Translations under genes and position numbers: made by a program
Origin: Flagellimonas amphidinii
GTDB lineage: Bacteria; Bacteroidota; Bacteroidia; Flavobacteriales; Flavobacteriaceae
Direction of reading: 5' to 3'
Length of the DNA: 64,000 bases
NCBI RefSeq assembly: GCF_013090115.1
Contig: NZ_JABFNN010000027.1
Location: 62,001 to 126,000 of the forward strand
Shown here: piece after piece, positions 35,580-44,942 of the stretch
Layout of the letters: the number at the start of each line of letters is the position of its first letter
Numbering within the stretch: position 1 is the stretch's first letter
The notes under the pieces: generated by a model
Databases searched by the model: none
What the model was told of the DNA's origin: nothing
What the model saw: only the letters and a program-made list of their open reading frames with translations

Positions 35580-36080
35580 ATGATACGTCCTGCAAAGTTA
35601 TCGGAAATAAAAGATATCCTTGATATTACAAAAGCCTGTGCCCTTAAAATGCAAGAAAATGGAATTTATCAATGGAATGAACATTACCCTACAGCTGCTC
35701 CGTTTAAAAAAGACCTTGAACGTGAAGAATTGTATGTGAAAGTTCAGCAAGAGCAAGTGATTGGTTCAATTACAGTTTCTACAGAAATGGATGAAGAATA
35801 CATACCGATACAATGGTTGACACCCAATGGAAAAAGTATCTACATTCATAGATTATGCGTTCATCCCAAATATCAGGGGATGGGTTTTGCTCAAGAAATG
35901 ATGGACTTTGCAGAGGACTATTCAAAAAAGAGGAATTGTATATCAGTCCGGTTGGATACTTTTTCCCAGAATAAAAGAAACCAGAGGTTTTATGAACAGC
36001 GAGGCTACCAAAAGCTTGAGGATATTTACTTCCCAAAACAAAGTGAGCATCCTTTTCATTGTTACGAATTAGTGCTGTAA
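35580..36080 (+). CDS. GNAT-family N-acetyltransferase
   Basis: 166 aa. The acetyl-CoA-binding core is IYIHRLCVHPKYQGMGFAQE (residues about 81-100), with the Q/RxxGxG/A-type loop, followed by VRLDTFSQNKRNQRFYEQRG, the usual fourth motif. The substrate is unknown. It is transcribed divergently from the universal stress protein gene across a 53-bp spacer and is followed after 6 bp by the MATE gene, so it may share its message. Confidence 0.85.
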   Translation: MIRPAKLSEIKDILDITKACALKMQENGIYQWNEHYPTAAPFKKDLEREELYVKVQQEQVIGSITVSTEMDEEYIPIQWLTPNGKSIYIHRLCVHPKYQGMGFAQEMMDFAEDYSKKRNCISVRLDTFSQNKRNQRFYEQRGYQKLEDIYFPKQSEHPFHCYELVL

Positions 36081-36086
36081 CTTGCC

Positions 36087-37427
36087 GTGGTTTTGCGAAC
36101 CGAAATCAATTTTAAATCCATCAATCAATTGGCCATTCCCGCAACCATATCGGGAATTGCAGAGCCCATCCTATCCATTACGGACACGGCCATAGTGGGC
36201 AACATCCCAAAGGATGGACTGGAATCATTGGCGGCAGCCGGAATTGTAGGTTCTTTTCTATCAATGCTCATTTGGGTGCTGGGACAGACTAGAAGCTCCA
36301 TTTCTGCCATCATATCACAATACTTGGGCGCTGGAAAACTTGAAGAAGTAAAAAATCTGCCTGCACAGGCCATTTTCTTCAATATCCTCTTGAGCATCTT
36401 TGTACTGCTCTCCACAGTTTTTATTATTGAAGAGATTTTTAGCCTGTTCGAAGCTTCGGGCAAAATTTTAAAGTACTGTATCTCGTATTACTCCATTCGG
36501 GTTTGGGGCTTTCCGTTAACGCTGTTCACCTTTGCGGTCTTTGGCATTTTTAGAGGTCTTCAGAATACTTTTTATCCCATGGTCATTGCTTTGATCGGGG
36601 CCGTTCTGAACATTATTTTGGATTTTATCCTGGTCTATGGAATTGATGGGTTTATTCCCGCCATGTATTTGGAAGGTGCCGCTTGGGCCAGTCTCATTTC
36701 CCAAGCCGTAATGGCCATCCTGGTTTTCATTCTTTTGATTAAAAAAACGGAAATAAGTCTAAAATTGGTCTTTCCGTTGAACAAAGAAATAAAGCGATTG
36801 GTTTTTATGAGCCTCAATCTTTTTGTGAGGGCATTGGCCCTGAATGCCGCCTTGATCATTGCCGTGCGTGAAGCCACAGCATTGGGAGACAGATATATTG
36901 GAGCGCACACCATTGCCATCAACCTTTGGTTGTTCGCCGCTTTTTTTATTGATGGATATGGAGCCGCCGGAAACAGCATGGGAGGAAAATTGTTGGGAGA
37001 ACAAGATTATAAAGGCCTTTGGACTTTGGCCAAAAAAATAATCACCTACGGATTTGCAGTTAGTTTGATTTTAATGCTGATAGGATTTGTTTTTTATTAT
37101 CCCATCGGACGTCTTTTCTCCAACGAAACAATTGTGCTGGACACCTTCTACGGTATTTTCTTCATTGTGATTCTAGGCTTGCCCATGAACACCATGGCCT
37201 TTGTGTTTGATGGTCTTTTTAAGGGTTTGGGAGAAATGAAATATTTAAGAAATGTATTGCTGTCCGCTACTTTTTTAGGGTTTATTCCTTCTTTATATAT
37301 TGGAAAATATTTGGGATGGGGTTTCTATGCTATTTGGATCGCCTTTGTGGTTTGGATGTTGATTCGCGGGTTGGCCCTGGTTTGGAAATTCAGAAGAAAG
37401 TTCGGGCCCTTGGCCCAAAACATTTAA
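36087..37427 (+). CDS. MATE-family efflux transporter
   Basis: 446 aa, starting at GTG (a TTG at 36093 would give MRTEINFK). Twelve hydrophobic helices in the two-bundle MATE layout. The first contains INQLAIPATISGIAEPI with TDTAIVGNI, typical of DinF-type members. It exports cationic drugs or metabolites in exchange for Na+ or H+; the substrate cannot be read from sequence. It follows the acetyltransferase closely and precedes the enoyl-CoA hydratase gene by 41 bp. Confidence 0.9.
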   Translation: MVLRTEINFKSINQLAIPATISGIAEPILSITDTAIVGNIPKDGLESLAAAGIVGSFLSMLIWVLGQTRSSISAIISQYLGAGKLEEVKNLPAQAIFFNILLSIFVLLSTVFIIEEIFSLFEASGKILKYCISYYSIRVWGFPLTLFTFAVFGIFRGLQNTFYPMVIALIGAVLNIILDFILVYGIDGFIPAMYLEGAAWASLISQAVMAILVFILLIKKTEISLKLVFPLNKEIKRLVFMSLNLFVRALALNAALIIAVREATALGDRYIGAHTIAINLWLFAAFFIDGYGAAGNSMGGKLLGEQDYKGLWTLAKKIITYGFAVSLILMLIGFVFYYPIGRLFSNETIVLDTFYGIFFIVILGLPMNTMAFVFDGLFKGLGEMKYLRNVLLSATFLGFIPSLYIGKYLGWGFYAIWIAFVVWMLIRGLALVWKFRRKFGPLAQNI

Positions 37428-37468
37428 TTTAGTAAGCCCAGAAAAGTTTAAAACTGATACAAGAAAAC

Positions 37469-38236
37469 ATGCCTACAGCTAGAACAAACGGAAGTCTTTA
37501 TACCAAAATTGAGCACAAGGTAGCAACAGTTGAGTTTGGTCATCCAGCAAGCAATTCTTTTGTTTCGGAATTATTGGAGCGGTTGGCCAATGAGTTGCAG
37601 AAGCTATCGGAAAACAACGAGGTTGCTGTAATTGTTTTAAAATCTGAAGGTGATAGAGCTTTTTGTGCTGGGGCTTCCTTTGATGAGTTGGTGGCCATAT
37701 CGGATTTGAATGAAGGAAAATCCTTTTTCAGTGGCTTTGCCCATGTGATCAATGCCATGCGTGTTTGTAGCAAACCCATTATTGGAAGGGTTCAGGGCAA
37801 AGCCGTTGGTGGTGGAGTAGGCTTGGCTGCGGCTTGCGATTATGTGTATGCCACCGAAGCTGCCTCTATAAAACTTTCAGAAATAGCAATTGGTATTGCC
37901 CCCTTGGTGATTGCTCCCGCGGTGGAACGGAAGATTGGAAAATCAGGATTGGCTGAACTTTCCCTGAATCCCACCGAATGGAAAAATGCCTATTGGGCCA
38001 AAGAAAAAGGACTGTACGCCAAAGTATTTGATTCAATTGACGAAATGGATAAAGAATTGGAGTTTTACGTTTCAAAATTGGCGGAATATAATCCAGAAGC
38101 CTTGGCAGAAATGAAACGAGTGCTTTGGGAAGGAACCGATCATTGGGGACAACTGCTCTTGGACCGGGCAGAGGCCTCTGGTAGGTTGGCACTCTCTCCA
38201 AATACTAAAACAGCACTTGAAAAATTCAAAAAATAA
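37469..38236 (+). CDS. Enoyl-CoA hydratase/isomerase family protein
   Basis: 255 aa crotonase fold. The oxyanion-hole segments are AFCAGASFDEL (about 67-77) and GKAVGGGVGLAAACDYVYA (about 110-128), followed by LSEIAIGIAP. The Glu and Asp/Glu positions of hydratases appear only in part, so methylglutaconyl-CoA hydratase or a related reaction of fatty-acid or leucine breakdown are equally possible. The next frame, a 37-codon membrane peptide, starts 3 bp after its stop. Confidence 0.85.
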   Translation: MPTARTNGSLYTKIEHKVATVEFGHPASNSFVSELLERLANELQKLSENNEVAVIVLKSEGDRAFCAGASFDELVAISDLNEGKSFFSGFAHVINAMRVCSKPIIGRVQGKAVGGGVGLAAACDYVYATEAASIKLSEIAIGIAPLVIAPAVERKIGKSGLAELSLNPTEWKNAYWAKEKGLYAKVFDSIDEMDKELEFYVSKLAEYNPEALAEMKRVLWEGTDHWGQLLLDRAEASGRLALSPNTKTALEKFKK

Positions 38237-38239
38237 TTT

Positions 38240-38353
38240 ATGGACATTCTTTCCTTTTTAAATAGCGATGTAGTGCTTCCGGCTGTTGCCGTTTTGGTTA
38301 TTGCGGTATACGTCATTACAAGAATTCGCAATAGAAATAAATTCAAACGATAG
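38240..38353 (+). CDS. 37-aa single-pass membrane protein
   Basis: ATG at 38240 to TAG at 38353. It reads MDILSFLNSD, one hydrophobic helix VVLPAVAVLVIAVYVITR, and a strongly basic tail RNRNKFKR, so the N-terminus should face out and the tail stay in the cytosol. It starts 3 bp after the hydratase stop and ends 5 bp before the DUF3592 start, a translationally coupled position supporting real expression. Too short for family assignment. Confidence 0.6.
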   Translation: MDILSFLNSDVVLPAVAVLVIAVYVITRIRNRNKFKR

Positions 38354-38358
38354 CCAAA

Positions 38359-38787
38359 ATGGCGCTTAAAAAACACAATATGTGGTGGTTGTTATACGGA
38401 TTCTTTTTCGCTTTGGGATTTCTACTGGCCTATTTTGGATTGCAGCACTACAATAAAACCCAAAACCTGCTTTTAGATGGGGTGAAGACCACCGCAGTGG
38501 TCACTGACCTACTGGTTAATCAAGACACGGATGGCGATACGTATATTCCAGTTTTTGAGTTCAAGGATCGCACAAACACTATAAGAAACTACAAAAGCCC
38601 GATTGCATCTAGTCCTCCGGCCTATCAAGTAGGGGAAAAAGTAAAAATCATTTATGATAAAAAGGATACGAACAATGTAAAGACCATAAGTTTTTGGGGA
38701 CTTTATAGGTTCAGTATTATATTATGGATGATAGCTGCCCCGTTGTTGATTATTGGAGGTTCCTATTTGTTATATTCATTAAGGTAA
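38359..38787 (+). CDS. DUF3592 membrane protein
   Basis: 142 aa with helices at about 10-30 and 117-140. The soluble middle (about 38-105, TTAVVTDLLVNQDTDG, VGEKVKIIYDKKDTNN) is the beta-rich DUF3592 module, ending in an IYDKKDP-type motif. Function unknown. It starts directly after the 37-aa membrane peptide and probably shares the message with the enoyl-CoA hydratase. Confidence 0.75.
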   Translation: MALKKHNMWWLLYGFFFALGFLLAYFGLQHYNKTQNLLLDGVKTTAVVTDLLVNQDTDGDTYIPVFEFKDRTNTIRNYKSPIASSPPAYQVGEKVKIIYDKKDTNNVKTISFWGLYRFSIILWMIAAPLLIIGGSYLLYSLR

Positions 38788-38823
38788 GCACGCTAAAGTG
38801 ATGCCATTCCCTCATTAGTTGAT

Positions 38824-38831
38824 TATCTTTG
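38824..38831 (+). promoter_or_regulatory. -7 box upstream of queD
   Basis: TATCTTTG matches TAnnTTTG, 16 nt before the ATG at 38848. No clear -33 TTG at the standard distance. Confidence 0.4.
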
Positions 38832-38847
38832 CCACAAGAATATTGTC

Positions 38848-39297
38848 ATGGCAAAAATTAGGATTACCAAGCAATTTACATTTGAAACTGCACATGCTTT
38901 GTACGGCTATGATGGCAAATGCCGAAATGTACACGGACACAGCTATAAACTATCCGTAACGGTAATTGGCACTCCCATTGAAGATGTAAACCATGTAAAA
39001 TTGGGTATGGTTATCGATTTTGGGGATTTGAAGATGATTGTGAAGGAAGAAATTGTGGACATATTTGACCACGCCATCGTTTTCAACAAAAACACGCCCC
39101 ATGAAGCTCTTGCCAATCAATTGGCAGAAGAAGGGCATAATGTAATCTTAGCGGATTATCAACCTAGTAGCGAGAACATGGTGATTGATTTTTCAGAAAA
39201 AATAAAAGCAAGACTTCCTGAAAACATTAAGTTACACTCGTTGAAACTTCAAGAAACGGAAACTTCATATGCGGAGTGGTACGCCTCGGACAATTGA
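38848..39297 (+). CDS. queD: 6-carboxy-5,6,7,8-tetrahydropterin synthase (QueD/PTPS family)
   Basis: 149 aa T-fold enzyme. Zinc ligands His16 (FETAHAL), His29 and His31 (NVHGHSY), and catalytic Cys25 (GKCRN) are present. Glu/Asp-His relay residues lie in IFDHAIVFN, and the C-terminal LQETETSYAEW carries the pterin-anchoring Glu. It turns dihydroneopterin triphosphate into the queuosine precursor. No other que genes are near. The lpxH gene follows 46 bp later. Confidence 0.88.
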   Translation: MAKIRITKQFTFETAHALYGYDGKCRNVHGHSYKLSVTVIGTPIEDVNHVKLGMVIDFGDLKMIVKEEIVDIFDHAIVFNKNTPHEALANQLAEEGHNVILADYQPSSENMVIDFSEKIKARLPENIKLHSLKLQETETSYAEWYASDN

Positions 39298-39343
39298 TAA
39301 TTTGCCATTTCCCAAAATTGGGAATTCTTATCTTTACAACTAG

Positions 39344-40114
39344 ATGACGTCCATTACCCTTCCACCAGGCAAAAAGATTTATTTCGCCAGCGATAACCAT
39401 CTTGGGGCACCTACCCGGAAAGAGAGCATGCCTCGGGAAAAGAGATTTGTAGCTTGGTTGGATTCCATAAAACATGATGCCCATGCCATTTTTTTGATGG
39501 GTGATCTCTTTGATTTTTGGTTTGAATACAAGACCGTTGTGCCAAAAGGATTTACCAGAACTCTGGGTAAATTAGCGGAACTTTCGGATGTGGGCATTCA
39601 AATCACCTATTTTGTGGGCAACCATGATCTTTGGATGAACGGTTATTTTGAAGAGGAACTCAATATTCCCGTATATCATAAACCTCAACAATATAAAATC
39701 AACCATACTTCCTTTTTTATTGGTCATGGTGATGGTCTGGGACCTGGTGATAAAGGCTTTAAACGCATGAAAAAAGTGTTTACCAACCCGGTGGCCAAAT
39801 GGTTTTTTAGATGGTTGCATCCCGATTGGGGCGTACGCTTGGCACAGCATCTATCGGTAAACAATAAAGTAATTTCAGGTGATGCGGATGCTACTTTTTT
39901 AGGCGAGGACAAGGAGTGGCTCATTCTTTATGCCAAACGAAAGTTGGAAACCGAACATTTTGACCACTTCATTTTTGGGCACCGTCACCTTCCAATGGAA
40001 ATCAAACTCAACGAAAAATCAACGTACACCAATCTTGGGGATTGGATCAAGTATTTTACCTATGCCGTGTTTGATGGAAAGGAGCTTTCCCTGTTGGAAG
40101 AAAAGAGTAACTAA
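39344..40114 (+). CDS. lpxH: UDP-2,3-diacylglucosamine diphosphatase
   Basis: 256 aa calcineurin-type phosphoesterase. All metal motifs are intact: ASDNHLGAP (DxH), MGDLFDFWFE (GDxxD), VGNHDLWM (GNHD), FIGHGDGLGP and FGHRHLPMEI (GHxH). It hydrolyses UDP-diacylglucosamine to lipid X in lipid A synthesis at the membrane. A palindrome TTCCCAA-AA-TTGGGAA (39309-39324) lies in the short spacer after queD. Its stop is 3 bp from the stop of the convergent MFS gene. Confidence 0.9.
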   Translation: MTSITLPPGKKIYFASDNHLGAPTRKESMPREKRFVAWLDSIKHDAHAIFLMGDLFDFWFEYKTVVPKGFTRTLGKLAELSDVGIQITYFVGNHDLWMNGYFEEELNIPVYHKPQQYKINHTSFFIGHGDGLGPGDKGFKRMKKVFTNPVAKWFFRWLHPDWGVRLAQHLSVNNKVISGDADATFLGEDKEWLILYAKRKLETEHFDHFIFGHRHLPMEIKLNEKSTYTNLGDWIKYFTYAVFDGKELSLLEEKSN

Positions 40115-40117
40115 AGA

Positions 40118-41374
40118 TTAATCTTTCTCCTGTTCTTCAACATCTTTTGAAAGGTCCAGCCTCCTGAAGGTAGGAGAGACTATTGCGGTAGTTCCCACAG
40201 TCAACAAGGTCATACAACCTCCAAACACAACGGCGGTCACTGTACCCAAAAGTTTAGCCGCCAATCCACTTTCAAAAGCACCCAATTCATTGGATGACCC
40301 TACAAATATTGAATTTACTGAAGCTACTCGACCGCGCATATTATCTGGAGTTTTCAATTGCAGAATCGTTTGGCGGATAATCATAGAAACGCCATCCACC
40401 GCTCCACTTAAAAATAAAGCAACTACAGAGAGCCAGAATAGTTTGGAAACACCAAAAACTAAAATACAGACCCCAAACCCGAACACGGCCCACAACAATT
40501 TTTTCCCCGCATTTTTATGCAAGGGAAATCGGGTAGAGCCCAACATGGTAATGGAAGCCCCAACTGCAGGTGCAGCACGAAGGATACCAAACCCCTCTGA
40601 GCCTACATGCAGAATATCTTGAGCATAAACGGGCAAAAGTGCCACAGCACCTCCAAAAAGTACCGCGACCATGTCCAATGTCAAAGCTCCAAAAATGGCC
40701 TTACTACTGAACACAAAGTTCAAACCATCCTTCAAACTTTGGAAGACAGGCTCTCCAATTTTCGGATTTAAAATAGGTTTTTGAGGTATTTTAAATAGGA
40801 AAAGTAGTGCAATCAATGAAAAAGCAAAAATCACGCACATAGACCAGTGGACACCGATCCATCCAATGGAAAACCCAGCTAAAGCTGGCCCAAGAACCGA
40901 AGCAAACTGCCATGTGGAACTGCTCCAAGTGGCCGCATTGGGGTAGATTTTCTTGGGAACGATCAAAGCTATCAATGAAAAAACAGTAGGGCCAATAAAA
41001 GCTCGCACCAATCCTCCAAGGAAAACCAGGGCATAAGTTATATAGAGTATTTTTCTTTTTGATATAGAGGCTTCTAAACTTGGGTCACTGATCAGAAAAA
41101 GTCCTAAACTAATAATGGAAAACCCAATAATACATTTGATCAAAAGGTTTCTTTTTTCTTTCTGATCGACTACATGACCCGCAAAAAGTGCCATGCCAAC
41201 TGCTGGAATTACTTCCATCAAACCTATAATGCCTAATGCTAAGGGATCTTTGGTAAGAGAGTAAACCTGCCACTCAATCACAATAAATTGCATGGACCAA
41301 GCAAAGACCATGGCAAAACGAACAACCAAAAATATATTGAATTCCTTAAAGCGAAGGGCTGCGTATGGATCCAT
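40118..41374 (-). CDS. Major facilitator superfamily transporter
   Basis: 418 aa with about 12 membrane helices. The N-half carries the MFS loop 2-3 pattern AGHVVDQKEKRNLL. The general look (ALRFKEFNIFLVVRF at the start, RQTILQLKTPDNMRGRVASV near residue 320) is that of the EntS/DHA3-type exporters. The substrate is unknown. It lies 4 bp downstream of recJ on the same strand and is likely translated from the same message. Confidence 0.87.
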   Translation of the reverse strand: MDPYAALRFKEFNIFLVVRFAMVFAWSMQFIVIEWQVYSLTKDPLALGIIGLMEVIPAVGMALFAGHVVDQKEKRNLLIKCIIGFSIISLGLFLISDPSLEASISKRKILYITYALVFLGGLVRAFIGPTVFSLIALIVPKKIYPNAATWSSSTWQFASVLGPALAGFSIGWIGVHWSMCVIFAFSLIALLFLFKIPQKPILNPKIGEPVFQSLKDGLNFVFSSKAIFGALTLDMVAVLFGGAVALLPVYAQDILHVGSEGFGILRAAPAVGASITMLGSTRFPLHKNAGKKLLWAVFGFGVCILVFGVSKLFWLSVVALFLSGAVDGVSMIIRQTILQLKTPDNMRGRVASVNSIFVGSSNELGAFESGLAAKLLGTVTAVVFGGCMTLLTVGTTAIVSPTFRRLDLSKDVEEQEKD

Positions 41375-41378
41375 ATGT

Positions 41379-43067
41379 TCAACGAATATCTCTTAGTTTA
41401 AGTTGAAGATTTACCATGCCGTTCCATTCATTTTCATCTAGGGAGAAAACAGCGTCAAAAGGTTTTTTGTTTTGGACGGCCTCCAATTTATGGCCCAAAC
41501 CAAAGCCAATAGCACCGATAGGAGCGGCACCATTTTGGCGGGCAGAAATTTTCAGGTGTTTTCCATCTTCCCCAACGGTTTTTCCAGATCCGGTATCCTG
41601 AATGCCCTCGGCCATAAAGATTGGAGTCATGTTTCCAGGTCCAAAAGGTTCAAACTGTTTTAGGATTCGCATCAATTTAGGGGTGATTTGCTCTAAATTA
41701 ACCTTCAAATCAATTTCAATCTCAGGTTGTAATAAATTTGGGCTAATGGTTTTAGCCACCACTTCTTCAAATTGCTGTTTAAAGGCTTCATATTGCTCTT
41801 CCTGCATGGTAAGTCCGGCAGCGTATTTATGTCCTCCAAATTGGAGTAGATGACTGGAACACTCCCCTAGTGCATTATAAATATCAAAACCTTTTACAGA
41901 TCGTGCCGAAGCAGCCAACGTATCACCACTTTTAGTAAATACCAACGTAGGGCGATAGTGGGTTTCAGTTAGGCGGGATGCCACGATACCAATAACACCT
42001 TTGTGCCAGCTTTCATCATAAACTACTGAGGTGAATCGTTCCTGTTCTTCATTGGTTTCAATTTGAAGCAAAGCTTCTTGTGTAATTTCTTTATCTAGAC
42101 TTTTGCGCTCTGTATTATACGCTTCAATATCCTTACAAAATTGTTGGGCGGTGGTCCAATCTGTTTCGGTCAAAAGGTTTACGGCATGTTCCCCGTGCTT
42201 CATTCTTCCTGCTGCATTTATTCGCGGAGCAATAACAAAGACCACATCAGAAACGGTAAGCGTCTTTTTTTTGAGTTGGGCGGTGATTGCCTTGATGCCC
42301 AATCTTGGATTTGTGTTGATGACCTGGAGGCCAAAATGGGTCAATACTCTGTTTTCACCAGTTATGGGAACAATGTCGGCAGCTATTGCGGTGGCTACTA
42401 AGTCTAAATAGGGAACTAAACTTGCTATGGCTCTGCCATTTTTTAAAACTAAAGCTTGAATCAACTTAAACCCAACACCGCAACCGCATAACTCTTTATA
42501 AGGATAGGGACAATCTTCTTGTTTTGGGTCTAGAACAGCAATTGCATTGGGCAAAATGTTTCCAGGGCGGTGATGGTCGCAAATGATAAAATCGATGCCT
42601 TTTTCCTTAGCGTAGTTGACTTGCTTCACTGCCTTTACACCACAATCCAAAGCAATGATGAGTGAAATATCATTATCGGCAGCATAATCGATTCCCTTTA
42701 GGGAAACACCGTACCCTTCAGCATACCTATCAGGTATATAGGTGGCCACATTGGGATATGTTTCTTGCAAAAAAGAGGACATTAGTGCTACAGAGGTGGT
42801 TCCGTCCACATCATAATCTCCGTAGACCAAAATATTTTCCCCGGCACTTATGGCTTGTTCAATGCGTTCAACCGCCTTGTTCATATCCTTCATTAAAAAG
42901 GGGTCGTGCAGATGGTCCAGTTGTGGTCTAAAAAAATGCTTCGCTTCTTCATAATTGGTAATGCCACGTTGCACGAGCAAATGAGCAACCAATGGATCAA
43001 CTTTCAGTTCATTGGAAAGTTGATTGATAGTTTCTTGAGAAGGTTTAGGTTTTATGGTCCAGCGCAT
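41379..43067 (-). CDS. recJ: Single-stranded-DNA-specific exonuclease
   Basis: 562 aa, normal for RecJ. DHH-domain motifs are VYGDYDVDGTTS (81-92), ALDCG and ICDHHRPG with DHH at 164-166. The linker leads to a DHHA1 domain with FGGHKYAAGL. A C-terminal OB-like RecJ domain (about 455-560) completes the enzyme. It degrades 5' single-stranded ends in recombination and mismatch repair. The MFS gene follows immediately. Confidence 0.95.
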   Translation of the reverse strand: MRWTIKPKPSQETINQLSNELKVDPLVAHLLVQRGITNYEEAKHFFRPQLDHLHDPFLMKDMNKAVERIEQAISAGENILVYGDYDVDGTTSVALMSSFLQETYPNVATYIPDRYAEGYGVSLKGIDYAADNDISLIIALDCGVKAVKQVNYAKEKGIDFIICDHHRPGNILPNAIAVLDPKQEDCPYPYKELCGCGVGFKLIQALVLKNGRAIASLVPYLDLVATAIAADIVPITGENRVLTHFGLQVINTNPRLGIKAITAQLKKKTLTVSDVVFVIAPRINAAGRMKHGEHAVNLLTETDWTTAQQFCKDIEAYNTERKSLDKEITQEALLQIETNEEQERFTSVVYDESWHKGVIGIVASRLTETHYRPTLVFTKSGDTLAASARSVKGFDIYNALGECSSHLLQFGGHKYAAGLTMQEEQYEAFKQQFEEVVAKTISPNLLQPEIEIDLKVNLEQITPKLMRILKQFEPFGPGNMTPIFMAEGIQDTGSGKTVGEDGKHLKISARQNGAAPIGAIGFGLGHKLEAVQNKKPFDAVFSLDENEWNGMVNLQLKLRDIR

Positions 43068-43086
43068 AGGCTAACGTTCACGGGTT

Positions 43087-43755
43087 TTAATTGGTTGTAG
43101 GGGTAATTTCAAACTTTTTGATCAATGAAAAGGTGATAAAAATATGGGCGAGGTAGTAGGTGGGGGTAATTAGAAAATCAAAGGTGTGATAGTCCAAAAA
43201 TTCTTTGAAAGCTATGATTGTATCCGAAAATAGAATCAGTATAATACCAACTATATAACTCCATTTAGCAGTTGGATTTCCTTTCATTCCCAATGAAGCC
43301 CCCAATGAAAAACAGGAAATAAGCAGATAGATTAAGGAGGCCATCATAAGTACCCTATCCGTAAAAGTGGGGTAAAGCACCACAAAGAAGAATACGAGGT
43401 ATGCTACGAGCAGGACAAGGGTGAACTTCCATTTTATCTTGCCGTTCATGAGGGCATAAAGCAAATAGCCTACGTGGGCCAAAAAGAAAAGGGCTATTCC
43501 TTTTACAAACATGAGACTGTCCCCGTTCATGTTGGACAAAAACCAATCGCCAATGATGGAAAACAGAAAAGCGCCAACAATCATCCAAACATCCTTGATT
43601 GGCTTGCTCGATCCAAAATTGAGCGCAGAAAGAATGATGATTCCCATTCCCGCAGTGCCCGATTTAAAAATGAAGTTGGATGTGGTTACGCCAAGAATGG
43701 CAAGTACTATGGACACAACCAACAATCCATAGGCCCAATTTCTCTTGTGCTGCAT
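43087..43755 (-). CDS. YhhN/TMEM86-family membrane protein (lysoplasmalogenase-like)
   Basis: About 222 aa from the ATG at 43755 (MQHKRNWAYGLL). The open frame continues to 43977, but the added residues overlap the opposite part of the OsmC region and have no membrane character. Eight hydrophobic helices are predicted. Conserved acidic motifs FSIIGDWFLS and ILILFSDTIIAFKEF match the YhhN family, whose animal members hydrolyse lysoplasmalogen; the bacterial role is less clear. It lies just upstream of recJ on the same strand. Confidence 0.82.
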   Translation of the reverse strand: MQHKRNWAYGLLVVSIVLAILGVTTSNFIFKSGTAGMGIIILSALNFGSSKPIKDVWMIVGAFLFSIIGDWFLSNMNGDSLMFVKGIALFFLAHVGYLLYALMNGKIKWKFTLVLLVAYLVFFFVVLYPTFTDRVLMMASLIYLLISCFSLGASLGMKGNPTAKWSYIVGIILILFSDTIIAFKEFLDYHTFDFLITPTYYLAHIFITFSLIKKFEITPTTN

Positions 43756-43846
43756 ATTGTTTTTTTGTTTTATTTGTTGACATTGGGTTTTTGGGAAACC
43801 CAATGTTTCAAAAAAGGACCCGAGGTTGTTTTTCCATGTGCCCACC

Positions 43847-44275
43847 TTAGGTGTGGTGGTACATAATTTTGATGTCCAATTGGGCAAACCTACGAAACAT
43901 CTCCATAACACCGCAATACTTTTCCACGGATAAATCAACAGCGCGTTGCAATTTTTCTTCTTTAAGGTTGTCACCATGAAAATGATATTCTATGGTTACG
44001 GTATCATAGTATTTGGGATGTTCATCTGTTAAGTTGGCGATGGTCTCAATATGAAAATCATCTACATCCAATTTCATTTTTTTTATGAGTGAAGCAACAT
44101 CCAACCCAGAACATCCAGCCAACCCAGATAGCATCAAAGCTTTTGGTCTATAACCATCTCCTTTTCCACCATCTTCCGGACCTGCATCAATCTTTAAAGT
44201 ATGTCCGGAGGGGTTGTTGCTTTCAAACGCCATTTCGCCTAACCATTTGGTTGTGATGTGATTTGTATTTGCCAT
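43847..44275 (-). CDS. OsmC-family peroxiredoxin-like protein
   Basis: 142 aa. Two conserved cysteines, Cys55 in SGLAGCSGLDV and one in KYCGVMEMF near residue 123, fit the Ohr/OsmC redox pair. The KLDVDDFHIETIANLTDEHPK segment is typical of OsmC family members rather than Ohr. It should reduce organic or lipid hydroperoxides in the cytosol. It is divergent from the carboxymuconolactone-decarboxylase-like gene 45 bp away, another oxidative-stress type protein. Confidence 0.87.
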   Translation of the reverse strand: MANTNHITTKWLGEMAFESNNPSGHTLKIDAGPEDGGKGDGYRPKALMLSGLAGCSGLDVASLIKKMKLDVDDFHIETIANLTDEHPKYYDTVTIEYHFHGDNLKEEKLQRAVDLSVEKYCGVMEMFRRFAQLDIKIMYHHT

Positions 44276-44320
44276 AAATTTCGTTTATTGTAGGGGATAA
44301 AAATACAAAATAGACCCAAA

Positions 44321-44923
44321 ATGGCATTAGTCAATCCTCTTAATCCCAATCATGATCCAGAGACCCAAAAATTGGCGGAATTTTTTAATGAAACCTTGGG
44401 ATTTTGCCCAAATTCGGTGTTGACCATGCAGCATAGACCTGCCATTTCCAAAGCATTTATCAACCTTAATAAAGCGGTCATGACCAATGAAGGAAGAGTC
44501 ACATCGGCCTTAAAACGCATGATTGCCTGGGTGAGCAGTAATGCTACCGGATGCCGTTATTGTCAGGCGCATGCCATTAGAGCGGCGGAACGCTATGGGG
44601 CGGAACAGGAGCAGTTGGACAATATTTGGGAGTACAGAACCCACTCGGCGTTTTCTGAAGCCGAACGTGCGGCACTCGACTTTTCCTTGGCGGCCTCCCA
44701 AGTGCCCAATGCGGTTAATGCAGATATCAAGGAACGGCTTTATCAACATTGGAACGAAGGTGAGATAGTTGAAATGCTAGGGGTCATTTCTTTGTTTGGA
44801 TACCTCAACCGGTGGAACGACTCCATGGGAACGTCCATTGAGGATGGTGCGGTGGAAAGTGCAGAACAATATCTGGGCAAAACTGGATGGGAAAAGGGGA
44901 AGCATGATGGGTCTAGGTATTAG
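44321..44923 (+). CDS. Carboxymuconolactone decarboxylase family (AhpD-like) protein
   Basis: 200 aa, all-helical. The redox motif CRYCQAH (Cys78, Cys81, His84) marks the AhpD/peroxidase-related branch of the CMD family rather than true decarboxylases. The catalytic proton relay residues are expected just before it. Divergent from OsmC, so both may serve peroxide defence. No partner reductase nearby. Confidence 0.8.
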   Translation: MALVNPLNPNHDPETQKLAEFFNETLGFCPNSVLTMQHRPAISKAFINLNKAVMTNEGRVTSALKRMIAWVSSNATGCRYCQAHAIRAAERYGAEQEQLDNIWEYRTHSAFSEAERAALDFSLAASQVPNAVNADIKERLYQHWNEGEIVEMLGVISLFGYLNRWNDSMGTSIEDGAVESAEQYLGKTGWEKGKHDGSRY

Positions 44924-44942
44924 ATTATTGGGGTTTTTGAGA

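Noticed and set aside
43756-43977. N-terminal extension of the YhhN protein frame
   Set aside because: The extra 74 codons overlap the neighbouring OsmC gene and lack the character of the family.
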